From Actinomucor elegans (lineage: Eukaryota > Mucoromycota > Mucoromycetes > Mucorales > Mucoraceae): 64,000 bases of DNA. A program made the position numbers and the translations under genes. The notes under the pieces were generated by a model. It made no database searches. It saw nothing but the letters and a program-made list of their open reading frames with translations, and was not told the origin of the DNA. Of this stretch, positions 10,133 to 22,013 are shown one piece after another. Every line of letters starts with the position of its first letter. Within the stretch, counting starts at the first letter, position 1. The DNA lies in contig JAMSLZ010000001.1 in the NCBI GenBank assembly GCA_026027325.1, positions 3,224,001-3,288,000 on the forward strand, read 5' to 3'.

Positions 10133-11885
10133 ATGCCTAGTGTAAACATCAACATTAGACCTTCTACAGGTCAGATTTTCCAAGTAGATGTAGATACCGA
10201 AACTACAACCGTCCAAGGACTAAAAGAAACCATTGGCCAAAAGATGAATGTCGAAGCTGCTAATTTAAAATTGGTTTTCTCTGGTAGAATTTTAAAGAAT
10301 GAAGATCTGATTAGCGATTGCAGTGAGTCATTTTCTCGAATTTTGTTTTCTATTTTGCTTAAACATGACTAATACTTTCGTTTTAGAAATCACGACTGGA
10401 TGTACAGTTCATGTTGTGCGTTCTGGAGCCAATAAAGCACCCGCTGCTGCTGCGCCTTCGGCACCCAAAACCGCTACAGCGAATACAACATCAGATGCAG
10501 ACACACCTTCTTCCAGCTCAAATACGAGACAAGAATTCATTCCTCCTATTCCTCCTACACCCAGTCCTTCCACCCTGACAGGTCTCGGTGGTGCCAGTCC
10601 TTTCGGCGATATGCAAATGCCTAACATGGACCCTGAAGTTATGAGACAAATGATGGATTCACCCTTTATGCAAAATATTATGGGCAATACAGGTAACCAT
10701 AGTAATCCATCAGCATTTAGCATGTCTAGTAATGCTCATTTCTCACTAGATTTCGTTCGATCTATTATCATGAGTAACCCACAAATGAAGGCACTTGTTG
10801 AACAAAACCCTGAATTAGGCCATGTTATTAGTGATCCCGCGTTTTTAAGACAATCTATGGAAATGATGAGGTATACATGGTATAGAAATGGGTGCCAATG
10901 CAAAAGAGATTGACCCAGTTTTTATAGAAATCCCGAGCTGATGCGAGAGATGCAAAGAAACAATGACCGTGCCTTATCCAATATAGAAGCTATTCCTGGA
11001 GGATTCAACCACTTACGTCGCATGTATAATACCTTTCAAAGTCCTATGGAGTCTGCTATGACTCCCGGAAGTGGGGATGAAGCCAATAATGAACGCTTAG
11101 CTCGAGAATTGAACGTGGAGAGTGTACCAGAGAACTCATTGAATACACAGGCTTTGCCCAATCCTTGGGCTGCAGCTGCAAACAATAGTAGCACAAGCAA
11201 TCCTTCCAGTACACCTGCTGCTGCTGCTGCTGGTAACCCGTTTGCTGCACTTGCAGGTAATGGTAATGGATCAACAGCTGAAAATCCTCTTGCTGGTAAG
11301 TTTGATTGACAAAGGTGTATATTCTTAAGCTTAAAAACGCTTTTTATGTAGCATTGCTTGATGGTGTAGGTGGCAATTCCATGTTTCCATTTGGTCAACC
11401 TCAACAAGCCCAACCGCAACAGCAGCAACAGCCGCAACAACAACAAACACCCTTCTGGGCAGATCCCAACTTCATCCAAGCCAGTATGAGAATGCAGCAA
11501 GCCATGATGGCAAGTCAGCAGCAGCAGCAGCAGCAGCAGCAATCCAATACTAATAATACCAATAATAATGCGACACAGCCCAATTTGTTACAGCAAATGA
11601 TGATGGGATTTCCTTCAGGCGGATTTGGGTAACTATACTCGCTTTTTTTGTTAGATAGATTTTAGATTGTTAACTTGTTTTATGACTAGCGGATTCCCTG
11701 ATTACCTATCACAACAGCAACAGCAACAGCAGCAGCAGCCTACTGAACCACCAGAAGTTCGTTTCAGAGATCAATTAGCACAGTTGGAAGAAATGGGATT
11801 TTCAGAGAAACCTGCTAATGTGCGTGCGTTATTAGCTACAGGTGGTAACGTTCAAGCAGCTATTGAATACTTGTTATCAATGTAG
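10133..11885 (+). CDS. dsk2: ubiquilin/Dsk2-type ubiquitin shuttle protein
   Basis: Exons 10133-10322, 10387-10870, 10928-11295, 11352-11628 and 11690-11885 give 504 residues from ATG 10133. Residues 1 to about 77 form a ubiquitin-like domain ([43 protein letters not shown]). An STI1-like region follows ([53 protein letters not shown]). Gln- and Asn-rich linkers with CAG/CAA runs follow, then a C-terminal UBA domain ([33 protein letters not shown]). Proteins of this type bind ubiquitinated clients by UBA and the proteasome by UBL. The order UBL-STI1-UBA is complete and the length is in the range for the family. It converges on efr3 with 51 bp between stops. Confidence 0.93.
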
Positions 11886-11936
11886 CAAACTCTTTTCGTT
11901 TCATTAAAATACTAGTATAATAATAATAATATTTAT

Positions 11937-14838
11937 TCATGATGATTTGTATGGTGGGTTGACTAATGATACAGTGCTAGCAGCTACTTGTTGGGGTATG
12001 TTAAGTTCGGTTAAAAATGCATTCATTTCAGTATTTGTACGCATCACTGGAGGTTTTGAATGGGCCGACAAGGAATTGCTTTGTGTTGAATCTGTTTCGA
12101 GACCATCATCATCTGGCAAAGCTTGTTGAGCCACGAGAGCTTCTTTTAATGTAGCTACTCGAATACCATCCTTCTTATCCTGTAATGACAATGGTGGTCG
12201 CTAATGTAATAATATGTTAGTAATAATAATAGTAATATATATAAATATATCTTGGGATATCCTTTACCTCCATATCAGCATGTTCCCAAGGGCTAGCTAA
12301 TCGAGGCTTCACTCCATTAGAATCCTGAACAATGCGCGTACGAACCAATTGATCGTGTTTCACTAATAGCTTAAATGTTACTATACACTTATATGTATAT
12401 CAATACCATCCTTTAAACTTACAAAAAGCTTCAGATCCCCATTCAGCAAACAATTTCGCTTCTAATTCCAAGCCATGTGTATCAGTTTCATCTCGCAGAT
12501 TGCCTTCCTTGGACATTAGTTCAACTACAATGCTTCGATCAATCCAAACACAATTTGCCTTTGTTTCAGAGTCTTCCTTGTGAATAGTGAACAGTTCCGG
12601 CTGTTCTGCATGTAATACAGAATTATCAATGGACTCGGTCCATGTAATGTCATCAGCCAAAGTGCCTTGACTTGTCTTGATCGTTTGAATGTATTTTAAG
12701 AGAGGTTCAATGTGGTAAAATTCAGCGGTCATTATGAACCAGCTGATCAGCGCTGATTCAATGGCATATTGTCTAGTATGAAGTGTAATATCATCTTGTT
12801 GGATCAGATGCTGAACCTTGAAGACCAATGGTACAATCATAGTTGTAGCATCAATACCAAACTTGCGATTCAATATGCACATGAAAGCATAAAAGAACCG
12901 TAGGTCGGTCAGATTAAAATCAGGTATGATAACCCAATCAAGCATGCTCAGCACTAATCGATTAACAAACGTAACATCTGCATGATGTAAAAGGTGTTCT
13001 GGATATTTACTATAGAACATGATTAGTTTTTAACATTGGTTCTTGGTTGTATACATTACTTGGCTGGATTTACAGTTATTTTAGGCGGCAAGTTTTGTAA
13101 AAAGCCATAGAGACTCTTTGTAAATACAAGTCGTGTTTTTGGGTTCTTGTCATAAAGTAAGCCAAGTGCAGGATTCCAAGCTTCCATAGGTAACTTGGGC
13201 CCAGATATACGAATTTCTGCTTGACTTGAATCGGGTGAAATTACATGTTTGGAGCCCTGGACTACACTATCGACACAGCAGAGTACAATAACACGATAGT
13301 CATGGATAAGGATATCATCCACGTATTCTAAAGATGTGCTTGTACGCAGTTTGGAGATGAGATAGCCAATCATGTCGTTTAATTGATTATCGTAGTATAT
13401 TTGTGTAGCTAGTCCACCAATGCAATGCACAAGGCCGTGCTGAATTGTCGTAGCATAGTCTGTCTTTTCGTCGTGATTAGCTGGTAGTTGAGCAGAAGGA
13501 TTGAATGTATGAAAAGACATCGTTTTCATAAGCAATGTAAAGAGTGAATTCAAGACCTCCAATACAGAGACGCCTACCAGAGGCATGTTGGCGTTTAATA
13601 TAGTGTCAAGAATAGAAACGAGTGCAGCATTCTTGTCATTGATCATACTATCGTCTTTATTGACAAGGTCAAGGTGGTGTAGAATCTCAGAAATGAGCAA
13701 GTATCTATATTGAGGCTGGAGTGAATCCAATACAAGTCTCATTATATTAACTGCTAAATGAGGAGGCCACCATTGATCTTTATCATTCAGATAACTATGA
13801 AGCATTAATATCTTCTTTAGTATGAATCCTCTATAGTGAATTACCCAAACAACGGTACAAGTGACAATCTGACAGTTGGACCGGTTAGCTTGCTGAATAA
13901 AAGAGAAATGGTATGTGCAGCTATTGATTCAATGAGTTGACGATTGATTTGATGGTTATTCAAAGCAGATATGCGTATATCTATTGTACCATTGCTAAAA
14001 AGAGATTGAGTAACATGTTTTATGGAACTTTCTGGTATTACCTTGTATCTAAAGCCTGTTTAGATGAAGCAAGTGTAATAATCAAGGGAGTAAAGATGAT
14101 GCCCAACTGCTTTTTAAAGTTACTGGATTGTAAAGCGCTTGAAGTGACATTGGCTTGAATAGCTCGATGTCCAATATATTGCATTCTAATTATTGTTAAT
14201 ATGTAGTAAATGCAACTAGGCGTATCTTACTTTAAAGACAAGGCTGGATCTTGGTTACTATAGTTGCAGAAACCTGCAAACTTTTCAAGTAATATTTCAT
14301 ATTCAGTAGTAAACTGTTCATCTACGCCCAAAGTAGTGCCGTCATGATAACTGCAAAACACAATAAACTTGGCTGAAGGTATTAGTATAGTCTTCTCAGC
14401 CAAACAGACCAAATATACGTTACTGTTTCGCAACAAAGGTCGATTATTTCCAAGTCTCGAGTATCAAGTAGCAAGCTTAATATCTTTACTACATATTTTG
14501 AAAAGATATTCAAATCTCGGTGACAAGTTTGAATTAAAGCTTTTATAATCTGTAAAGAAACCAAGTTATTGCTAATTGGTAAATTGAGTTAATGAAGGGC
14601 ATAGCATGCTGAAACCAATAACATACCCTTTTCTACCCTTTCTAATATCTTTTTCGACTTTCTTTTGGATAAAAGAACCAACTTTAGTCAGTTTGGCAGG
14701 TCTGGAGCTGGCATAAAAGGTAAGATAGCTTAGTTCGGAAGAACGAGGTATGGTTCCACCTTCTTTCAGAGGTGGATAGCAGTTCTTAATTAATGTAGCA
14801 TGCTTAATATTTCCAACACAAGGAATACAACTAGTCAT
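11937..14838 (-). CDS. efr3: Efr3-like plasma-membrane anchor for PI4-kinase
   Basis: Nine exons: 14838-14627, 14571-14419, 14350-14231, 14185-14042, 13994-13845, 13794-13060, 13009-12423, 12380-12268 and 12200-11937, giving 825 residues. The N-terminus carries the family signature: two cysteines at residues 4 and 7 (SCIPC), HATLIKNCYPP, SELSYLTFYASSRPAKLTKV and KKVEKDIRKGRKG. The rest is an armadillo/HEAT-like helical rod. In yeast, Efr3 with Ypp1 recruits the PI4-kinase Stt4 to the plasma membrane to make PI4P; membrane attachment uses N-terminal palmitoylation or basic residues. I chose ATG 14838 because it directly precedes the conserved cysteines, although the frame stays open further upstream. 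Exon 2 uses an internal AG so that SLQIIKALIQTCHRDLN stays in frame. Confidence 0.9.
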
Positions 14839-15970
14839 AATTGAAAAGAAGGAAGGTAAAAGGAGCGTATATCGATTGTTACGAGAAAGAAATGAAGTAT
14901 TAATAGGAGAGGTCTGCGCTTTTTGTATCATCATTATTACAAGCATGTGCCGCATGTTTCGGAGTTTCAGCTATTCAAAGAACCTTGACTGAACAATGGA
15001 CCAACCTGAACCCTCCTCATTGTTTTACAACTTTGATAATGAAGCCAAACAATGTGTTTCTCGGTGAGATTTATAGCAAAAACATCATAATCTTTCAAGC
15101 TATCAAAATGACGAAAGATAAAAAGGATCGACGGAGCATGGTTACAAGGCATACAAATTATTCGTGTATCTTTAGGAAAAAAGTTCTTGCAGTTTAAAAA
15201 TAATAAAAGTTGATTCAGACTCAGAAAAAAATCTATCCAAATCAGTTTTAAAAATTCATGATTTATTAGTACATAAAGTGCACGAAAGAAAAAAAAAAAT
15301 TACATCGGCTTACGGTTCAAACAGTCTTCAAACCTAGCATCTGAGCATCTACAGAATCCCCCAAAAATCACTCAAAAGGATTCTGTTGCGCGCATTCCCA
15401 ATTCCAGACGACAATGTCTCTTATTTTTTTTAAGCTTGCTTTTACGTACTGTTCAATTGAGTTAGCTCAAGGAAGGGAGATAAACTAGAAGATAAGCACA
15501 ATCATAGTCGTGTTGATCACTGTAATTTCTGATATCGGCATCCTTGTGAATGATAAAATATGAAATAGTTATTGAACATATCAACTTTTTGCAATTTTCT
15601 TTTGTAGAAGAAAAATAGAAAAAATATTTTCGGATGTGTTTATACACAAAGAGCGTTTATAATGTAATAACTATGCCTCTAAATCGCTGTCTACGCCATC
15701 AACAAAAGATTGAAGACTTCCAAGTTTTATTCCACAGGTATACCTTAATGCTTTTTCCAAAACGGTATTTTGATTGGTTACCGGGAAAATAAATAATAGT
15801 TGAGCAAGTTTAAACTCGCCCAAACGCATTCCGCGTGCTGGTGGAAGGTGACGTGTTAAATGCAAACCAGTGAATCTTAGTGAGACCAAAACTTTAGCTG
15901 GGGTAAAAAAACACGCTCATATTTTTTATATCGTTACATTTTCAACTACTTTTTCCATTAATTGAAAACC
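14839..15970. other. intergenic DNA between efr3 and mic10
   Basis: Both flanking genes start outward from here, so it holds their promoters. Short open frames at 14967-15152, 15462-15647 and 15671-15889 (minus strand) resemble nothing I know; the last has no ATG at its upstream end. No repeat copy recognised. Confidence 0.5.
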
Positions 15971-16392
15971 ATGTCTACCGAAAACAAGATTCCCAGTGAA
16001 GATATTTTGGCACAAAAGGTGAAGAATCTCGGCCTCAACAAATGAATCTTTGAACTAATATATCAAAATAGTGGGATCGTACCATTTCCAACTTTGTAGT
16101 AAAGACTGGTCTTGGTCTGAGTGCAGGTATTGTCGCTTCTGCGTTATTGTTCAAGAGTAAGTAGTGCAAATGATATCAATTGGAAGGAGGTATTAAAATT
16201 GGGATTATAGAGCGTAGCTGGCCTATCGCTATTGCCACTGGCTGGGGTTTCGGTGTTGCTTATGCTGATGCTCAGGTAAATAACCGAGAGAAGAGTTGAC
16301 ATATACGCGTTATTCACCCAATTTTGTAGCGTATTTTCCACCCTTCCAATGTTCCCGGTGCCAAGTTTGAAAAAGAAAAGCCCTCTGCTTAA
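15971..16392 (+). CDS. mic10: Mic10, core subunit of the MICOS complex
   Basis: Four tiny exons, 15971-16018, 16072-16156, 16211-16275 and 16330-16392, encode 86 residues, the usual size. After a short N-terminus comes the family pattern WDRTISNFVVKTGLGLSAG, ALLFK-KRSWP and GWGFGVAYADAQ, i.e. two short membrane segments with glycine-rich GxGxGxG-like motifs separated by a basic loop. Mic10 sits in the inner mitochondrial membrane, oligomerises through these glycine motifs and bends the membrane at crista junctions. None of the exons is long enough to stand out as an ORF; the gene was found by joining GT-AG exons. Confidence 0.9.
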
Positions 16393-16644
16393 ACTTTCTT
16401 TATATCCATATAATACTATCCTATTTCACATCCAAAGCACAAGTTTCCTCGGGTAAAAAGATCGAGAAAATCACTTGCTCATACATAGACAGCCATAATA
16501 AAGACCCAAAAAAAATAGCTACGTCACGGTCTTTTGGATAAAAGCCCGCTATATTTCAATTTTTTTTTTCAACCTATTTCGCGGCCTCTTTCCTTTAAAA
16601 AAAAAAACTGTTTTACTGTTACGCGTTTTATTAGATAATTCTAT

Positions 16645-17033
16645 ATGCAGCGTAACTTATTATTCCTACAGCAACAAGCTATGGCTCGCCAAGCTCAACA
16701 GCAACGAGCTGCTGCCGCTGCTGCTGCTGGTGGCGGCAATATGGGTAGCCCTGGTTTAATGGGTGGTTATATGGATGTTGGAGGCAATGTAAGTGGTTTA
16801 CCTGATCCAATAAACAACCCTTGGCTGCAACAACAACAACAACAACAGCAGCAGCAACTCCAACTCCAGCAGCAGCAACAGCGCATGCAGCCTTCTTTAT
16901 CAATGAATGTTTCTCAACAGCAGCAACAACAGCAACTGGAAGCTGAAAACAAGTTAAAACAGCAGAGGCTTCAACAGCAACGACTTTCTTTTATGCAGCA
17001 AAGAGAGGCTTTGCAGCAGCAGCAGCAGCAACA

Positions 17034-17071
<38 letters not shown>

Positions 17072-19145
17072 GACAACACATATTGAGACAAACGCAGCAG
17101 CAACCTATAGCTCCATCCATGGCACAACCTGTTTTACAATCCACTGTACCTCCAGCAAATGCTATTGTGGTAGAAAATGAACTTCAGAAAAAGAACTTGG
17201 ACCTCTATGTCAGTCGCGATCAACAATACCAAGCTACTCTGGATATGCAACATAAACGCCATATGGCTTTAGCTCAAGCCAAGAAACACGAGATTGATAT
17301 AGCAAATAACGAACGACGAGTGCGAACTCAGAATCGAGGTGTTTTGACGTTTGGTAAAGGTTATGATGGATACGGCAATGGAAGAACAAGTGCTAGTAAT
17401 CATGGGCGTGTTGTATACCCTGGAGATAAGAAACGTAAACGACACCATAACACCATACGATTGTAAGCTTCGTTTTTGCGAAAAAAAAAAAAGACTTGTA
17501 TGGTACTCATGACAGGTTTCGTTTAGACCCAGCGAAGTTATGGCCGAACAAGCCAATAAAGAAGAAATGCTAGTACCTATTCGATTGGATCTAGAAAATG
17601 ACGGATATAAGGTTAGGGATACGTTTACATGGAATATGAATGGTAATTACAGAAGCAAGTGAGAAAGAACATTTTGACATTGACAATGGCCATATTTCAA
17701 CTTAGAATCCTCCATTACACCAGATCAATTTGCCGAAATCACTTGTGAAGACTTGCGATTACCAGTGTCTGTATTTTCTCCCCTCATTGCAAATAGTATT
17801 CGCGATCAAATTCAGGAATATTTCTTGAATGCATCCAGCATGATCAATGACAATCAAGACGAATCAGCTAATCAGGTTAATGCTTATGAAGAATTCGTGA
17901 AATGTAAGAAACAAAAAGTAGATCCTGAAGATCTCAAAGTCACCAACGAAGAAAAGCCATTGAAAATCGAGAATGATAGCAACAATATGGAATTGAGAAC
18001 AGTTATCAAGGTGAACATTTAAAAAAAAAAACCAGCTTCAAGCTAAACTGACAGTCTATTTGCATAGCTTGATATTATTGTTGGCAATAGGATACTGAAT
18101 GATCAATTTGAATGGGATATTACGTGTAAAAACAATTCACCAGAATCATTTGCTCAAACAATGGCTACTGATCTGGGATTAGGTGGTGAATTCAAGTAAA
18201 GATAGATGTGGTTCTCAGAAAAAGACACGAGACATTTAATCATTGATGTATTATAGAACCGCCATAGCTCATTCTATTCGAGAACAAGTGCATGTATATA
18301 TCAAATCACTCTTGCTCACTGGGTACGAGTTTGGAGACGGTCCTATAGAAAATGACGATTTAAGGCGTAGCTTCTTACCTGCTATACGCAAGGTAGTTCG
18401 AGACAATTCGCATGTTGAAAGGTTCACACCTACCTTGATAGAATTATCTGATGCCGAGATTGCCAAAATAGAAAAGCAGAGAACAAGAGAATCAAGGTAT
18501 GATGATACACATCAAGACACATATTTTGCTTCGATTATTAATTTTGTTTGACAGACGCAAGAGGAGAGGTGTGCGTAATAGAAAGGGTGCCACTTTACCA
18601 GATCGTGAACCTGTGCCTACATATCGTACTATCTTTGCATCACCACCAGAACACGAAATGACAGATGATCAATTCTTAAAAAGCATGCAAGCTTCTCAAG
18701 ATCCGTCAGTCCATAATCAAAGAAAAAGTGCCTTGAAAGCACGTCAAAACATTGCAGCAGAAGCAGCAGGTGTGTCGTTAACTTCTGGTCAATTGATTAC
18801 TGATGATTCGGTTCAAACCAATTATCAGACACATGTAGATCAGATTACACGACCTATTCCAAGTAAAGTATCCATTAGCGATTGAACTAAAGATGTTAAA
18901 CCGATATTGAAATAGGCAAAATCATGGATTCAACTTGGAGATGTATTGATTGCGGATGTTCACCATTCATGACTACTATTATTCGATCGGGACCTTCTGG
19001 TGATAGAACACTATGTAACGCGTGTGGTCTATACAGATACAAGTACAATAGCCTACGTCCCCCAAATTACATGGACAAGGAAATCAGAAATAATATACCT
19101 CACTTGAATGATTGGCAAAACTACATGACAAAATATAGAGCATAA
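16645..19145 (+). CDS. Snf5/SMARCB1-type chromatin remodelling subunit with C-terminal GATA finger
   Basis: Exons 16645-17462, 17527-17642, 17706-18010, 18068-18195, 18257-18496, 18555-18862 and 18916-19145 encode 714 residues. The N-terminal third is Gln-rich. The SNF5 domain has its two repeats: [20 protein letters not shown] with [16 protein letters not shown], and [18 protein letters not shown] with [16 protein letters not shown], followed by [12 protein letters not shown]. The last exon encodes a GATA-type finger, C-x2-C-x20-C-x2-C (WRCIDCGC to [12 protein letters not shown]). Snf5/Sfh1 proteins are core subunits of SWI/SNF or RSC and contact the nucleosome acidic patch. Whether this is Snf5 or Sfh1 cannot be decided here. 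The last intron (18863-18915) is needed to join the finger in frame; without it the protein stops at 18885. An ACGCGT hexamer lies at 16621-16626. Confidence 0.9.
17014..17070 (+). repeat. CAG/CAA trinucleotide repeat encoding polyglutamine
   Basis: An almost uninterrupted CAG run with a few CAA codons inside exon 1 of the Snf5-type gene, coding for about 19 glutamines. A second, more mixed Gln block lies at about 16827-16881. Confidence 0.85.
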
Positions 19146-19479
19146 AAACATTAATTATATCTTTTAATAACACCACATACACACTACCAAAATTTGCATA
19201 TAAAATTGAATAAAGAAAGGTTCATATACATTTGATCTCAGGTAATCCATTATCATTTGTTCTTTTAGTTCTAAATCTATTTGCGTTTTCCTTGATGGCT
19301 GCTAAACTCTTGATTGCTATTTAAAATGTCATTATTGGTCTTGTGTCATTCTCTTGAGGACAAGGATACTAGATAAAGTAAGTAATAGATCGTTAATCTT
19401 GAACAAGCTGGAAGGAACCATACAAGCCGTGGATCTTGTTATTCGTGTTACATAACCATGTCTGAAACTGCAGATGTCA

Positions 19480-20340
19480 AAGTAAGATTCGAGCAGTTGT
19501 CGCATCTTAATAGGATCCTAGCCAATATGCTTGAGCAGACCACATAGCATATCCTCTATTTCCTTGCATAACTTTAACCAGCGGCCTTTTCCTCCTCTGC
19601 AGGCCTTGATGTCCTTTAGCCTCTCAGAAATTAGAAGCCAAGCGCGCGATTGATGCCATTATTCGATGTGGGGCCAGATGAAGTCTTCAGGATGCTCATA
19701 TAAGAGAGCAAGGTGATTCAGGATCTTGACTGTTATAATTTTATTGAGACTGATGGTTTTCGTGAAGAGCGTGACGAAATTCTGTAGCAGATTTGACAGG
19801 TTGAAATTTGAGCATGTATTCTGCAGTCCTGTTATCAAGCTCGAGGCGCTTAATGAGGTCAGCGTTCTTGATTCCGTTCAACTTTGCTACAGTAGATACA
19901 GTACTGGCGATATAAGTGATATCTTCAAGATCCAGTATGAAAGAACGAACTAGATGTTCAAATTCACACATTCTATCTTTTATACCAGTGCCGTTTGATA
20001 ATTACCATTTCTAATCTTCTTTCAGCTTTTGAAAGAAAATAGGTATATTAACCACCTCTTTGTTTTCTTCTTTGTCCTCTTCTATCTATAGGACAACTTC
20101 CATGATCACTATTTCAATTTCTAACTTTTTGTAGCCTTTCACTAAAGCCGGTTGGTGTAGCGTTTTTCTATAGAGTACGCCCTCCTTGGTTAGCCAATAT
20201 AACTTGTCACCAAAATATCCTTTTTTTTGTAGGATATTAGTTGAGTACTCAAACAAATTATATGTTTTATAATTACTTGGAATTTTCATTATATCTTTTT
20301 AGACGTCATTCTTTTGGTTTACTGTTTCTTAGAACGGAGC
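19480..20340 (-). pseudogene. decayed copy B of an unknown repeated protein family
   Basis: Reading leftward, an ATG at 20289 opens a piece of 67 residues (KIPSNYKTYNLFEYSTNIL, LYWLTKEGVLYRKTLHQP, KGYKKLEIEIVIMEVV), stops, and the homology resumes out of step at PIFFQKLK and at 19971-19741 (CEFEHLVRSFIL to HALHENHQSQ). Below 19740 a third stretch includes LKDIKACRGGKGRWLKLCKE. The first two parts align with copy A at 4567-5086 in the same order. Several in-frame stops make it a pseudogene. Function unknown; no conserved catalytic motif seen. Confidence 0.55.
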
Positions 20341-21219
20341 ATACGCTATAGGCTTCAATCTTGATGTAGTTGTCGAATTCATCTTTACTAGACACTCCAG
20401 ATTTTTTTTTTTGAAAAATCATTTCTATTTTGATAGGTGAAGATGATTGAAAAGAGCAATAAATATGCCAGAATAATTCAATTATAAAGAAAGAGTACTA
20501 CATGGCAACCAGAAGAGAGTTCCTATATTTATAATTTGCAATGCTCAATTTCCTCGGGCTCAATCGAAGCTGACCTAATTGTTTCATCTTTGTCGATCAT
20601 TTTTATCTTTTTCTATGCATTAAAATGTTACGTAATCATATTACTTTTTAATATGTTTGATCGACTGTTCACGCGGATTCTATTCCTTTTTACGCCTTGG
20701 GTCGTCTAATTAACTCTTGTTTATATTGCTTCATATGTCATGCTTTTAGAGATGTGCGTTTGATTGTAGTTTACACTAGTCGTTCTTCCATATTTAATGC
20801 TAGATATGACCAAACTTAAAGATTATCTCATGGTTTTTTCCTTGTGGATTGACCGACAGCGACATTGTCTGTAAATATGACCTGACTATATAGATGTGTC
20901 GCGATTTTAAAGCTATGATAATCACGTAATGTTTGGTGGCTGCATGATTTTCCATTGACTGGTCAACTTTTTATCCCCATATATCATCTGGTCCAAATAA
21001 CTGCCTCACATATTATTGGGCTGTAGACTAGTATACTTATAGTCATATAACAATGAATTAAAATAAGCGTAGATTTTTCATATAGCGGTCTGTTCATAGC
21101 CAGCGAATATTAGCAACTCATTTGTTACCCTCATTGTTGATAATCTTGGCCTTTTATATATATATATAGTTTACGCTCTAGGGGATTCTGTAGCTTATTC
21201 TAGACATAGAATACTAATT

Positions 21220-21300
21220 AGACGCGACATTAAACCGAAATCGTGCCGGTATATAGCTCTGTTGAACATTAATCTAGTCTACATGAAATACATGTAATTT
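21220..21300 (+). repeat. dispersed palindromic repeat copy (diverged)
   Basis: Reads gcgacattaaaccgaaatcg, then ggtatatagctctgttgaac, and ends acatgaaatacatgtaattt. The terminal acatgaaatacatgtaattt module recurs at 62344-62363. A second, shorter copy at 21383-21420 reads atgcgacattaagcttgaat followed by cggttgaac. Confidence 0.5.
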
Positions 21301-22013
21301 ATTGTGCTCTCCTAAAACGTGGTATAGTTCCGCTAAATCATAGTTTTAGTAGATGGAGGAATTCTTTTAATCATATACAGGCCATTAAATGCGACATTAA
21401 GCTTGAATCGGTTGAACAATGGGATACCTGAAATACTCGTCAGGGTATCCGCCAGGTCCAAAATTCCCGAAATCCCGTCAAGATAATATTTGGAATATGC
21501 AGTACATAAATAACAGTAAACATGCATGTTTTTGTCGTATTTTCAACATCAAAATTGCACGAGTTATGCCAGGTTTTCTATAAATTGGAAAATCAGTATG
21601 TAAACATCTACATACAACTATGCATTTCTGGAAAACGAAGGTAATATTTGCACCATTAGATGTGCAGGTGTTTTGGACTGGGTTAAAGTCTATGGCCAAA
21701 TAATATTGCATTGGCTGACGACTTTATCCTTTAAAATACCGACTTAATAATAATGATGCATCTACGGACATGATTTTTTTAGATGGTATAGATGATTTTT
21801 TTGAGGTATGGTTTATATTTCAACTATGTTTGTAAAAGATTGAATACTGTTTTATATAAAAGGCTTGCTTGAGTATATCAAGCACAGTTAGCGCAACTAA
21901 TCCGGTGGAGCTTGTTTTTTATGAGCACCATCATACTAACCACGACGACAAGTTCGTACACATTACAGATAGTGCTAATTTTCTTTTTATTTTATTTTAT
22001 AAAGCAAAAAATA

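Larger units (their letters stand above)
19146..22013. other. gene-poor interval with decayed copy B and repeats
   Basis: Apart from pseudogene copy B (19480-20340) and repeat copies at about 21220-21300 and 21383-21420, I see no gene. The rest is AT-rich with a (TA)n stretch near 21155-21169. Confidence 0.5.

Noticed and set aside
11036..11542. Long Leu-rich frame opposite dsk2
   Set aside because: Antisense shadow of CAG/CAA repeats (Gln reads as Leu/Ala on the other strand).
15671..15889. Minus-strand open frame upstream of mic10
   Set aside because: Starts at TTG and sits in a likely promoter; the sequence has no known motif.
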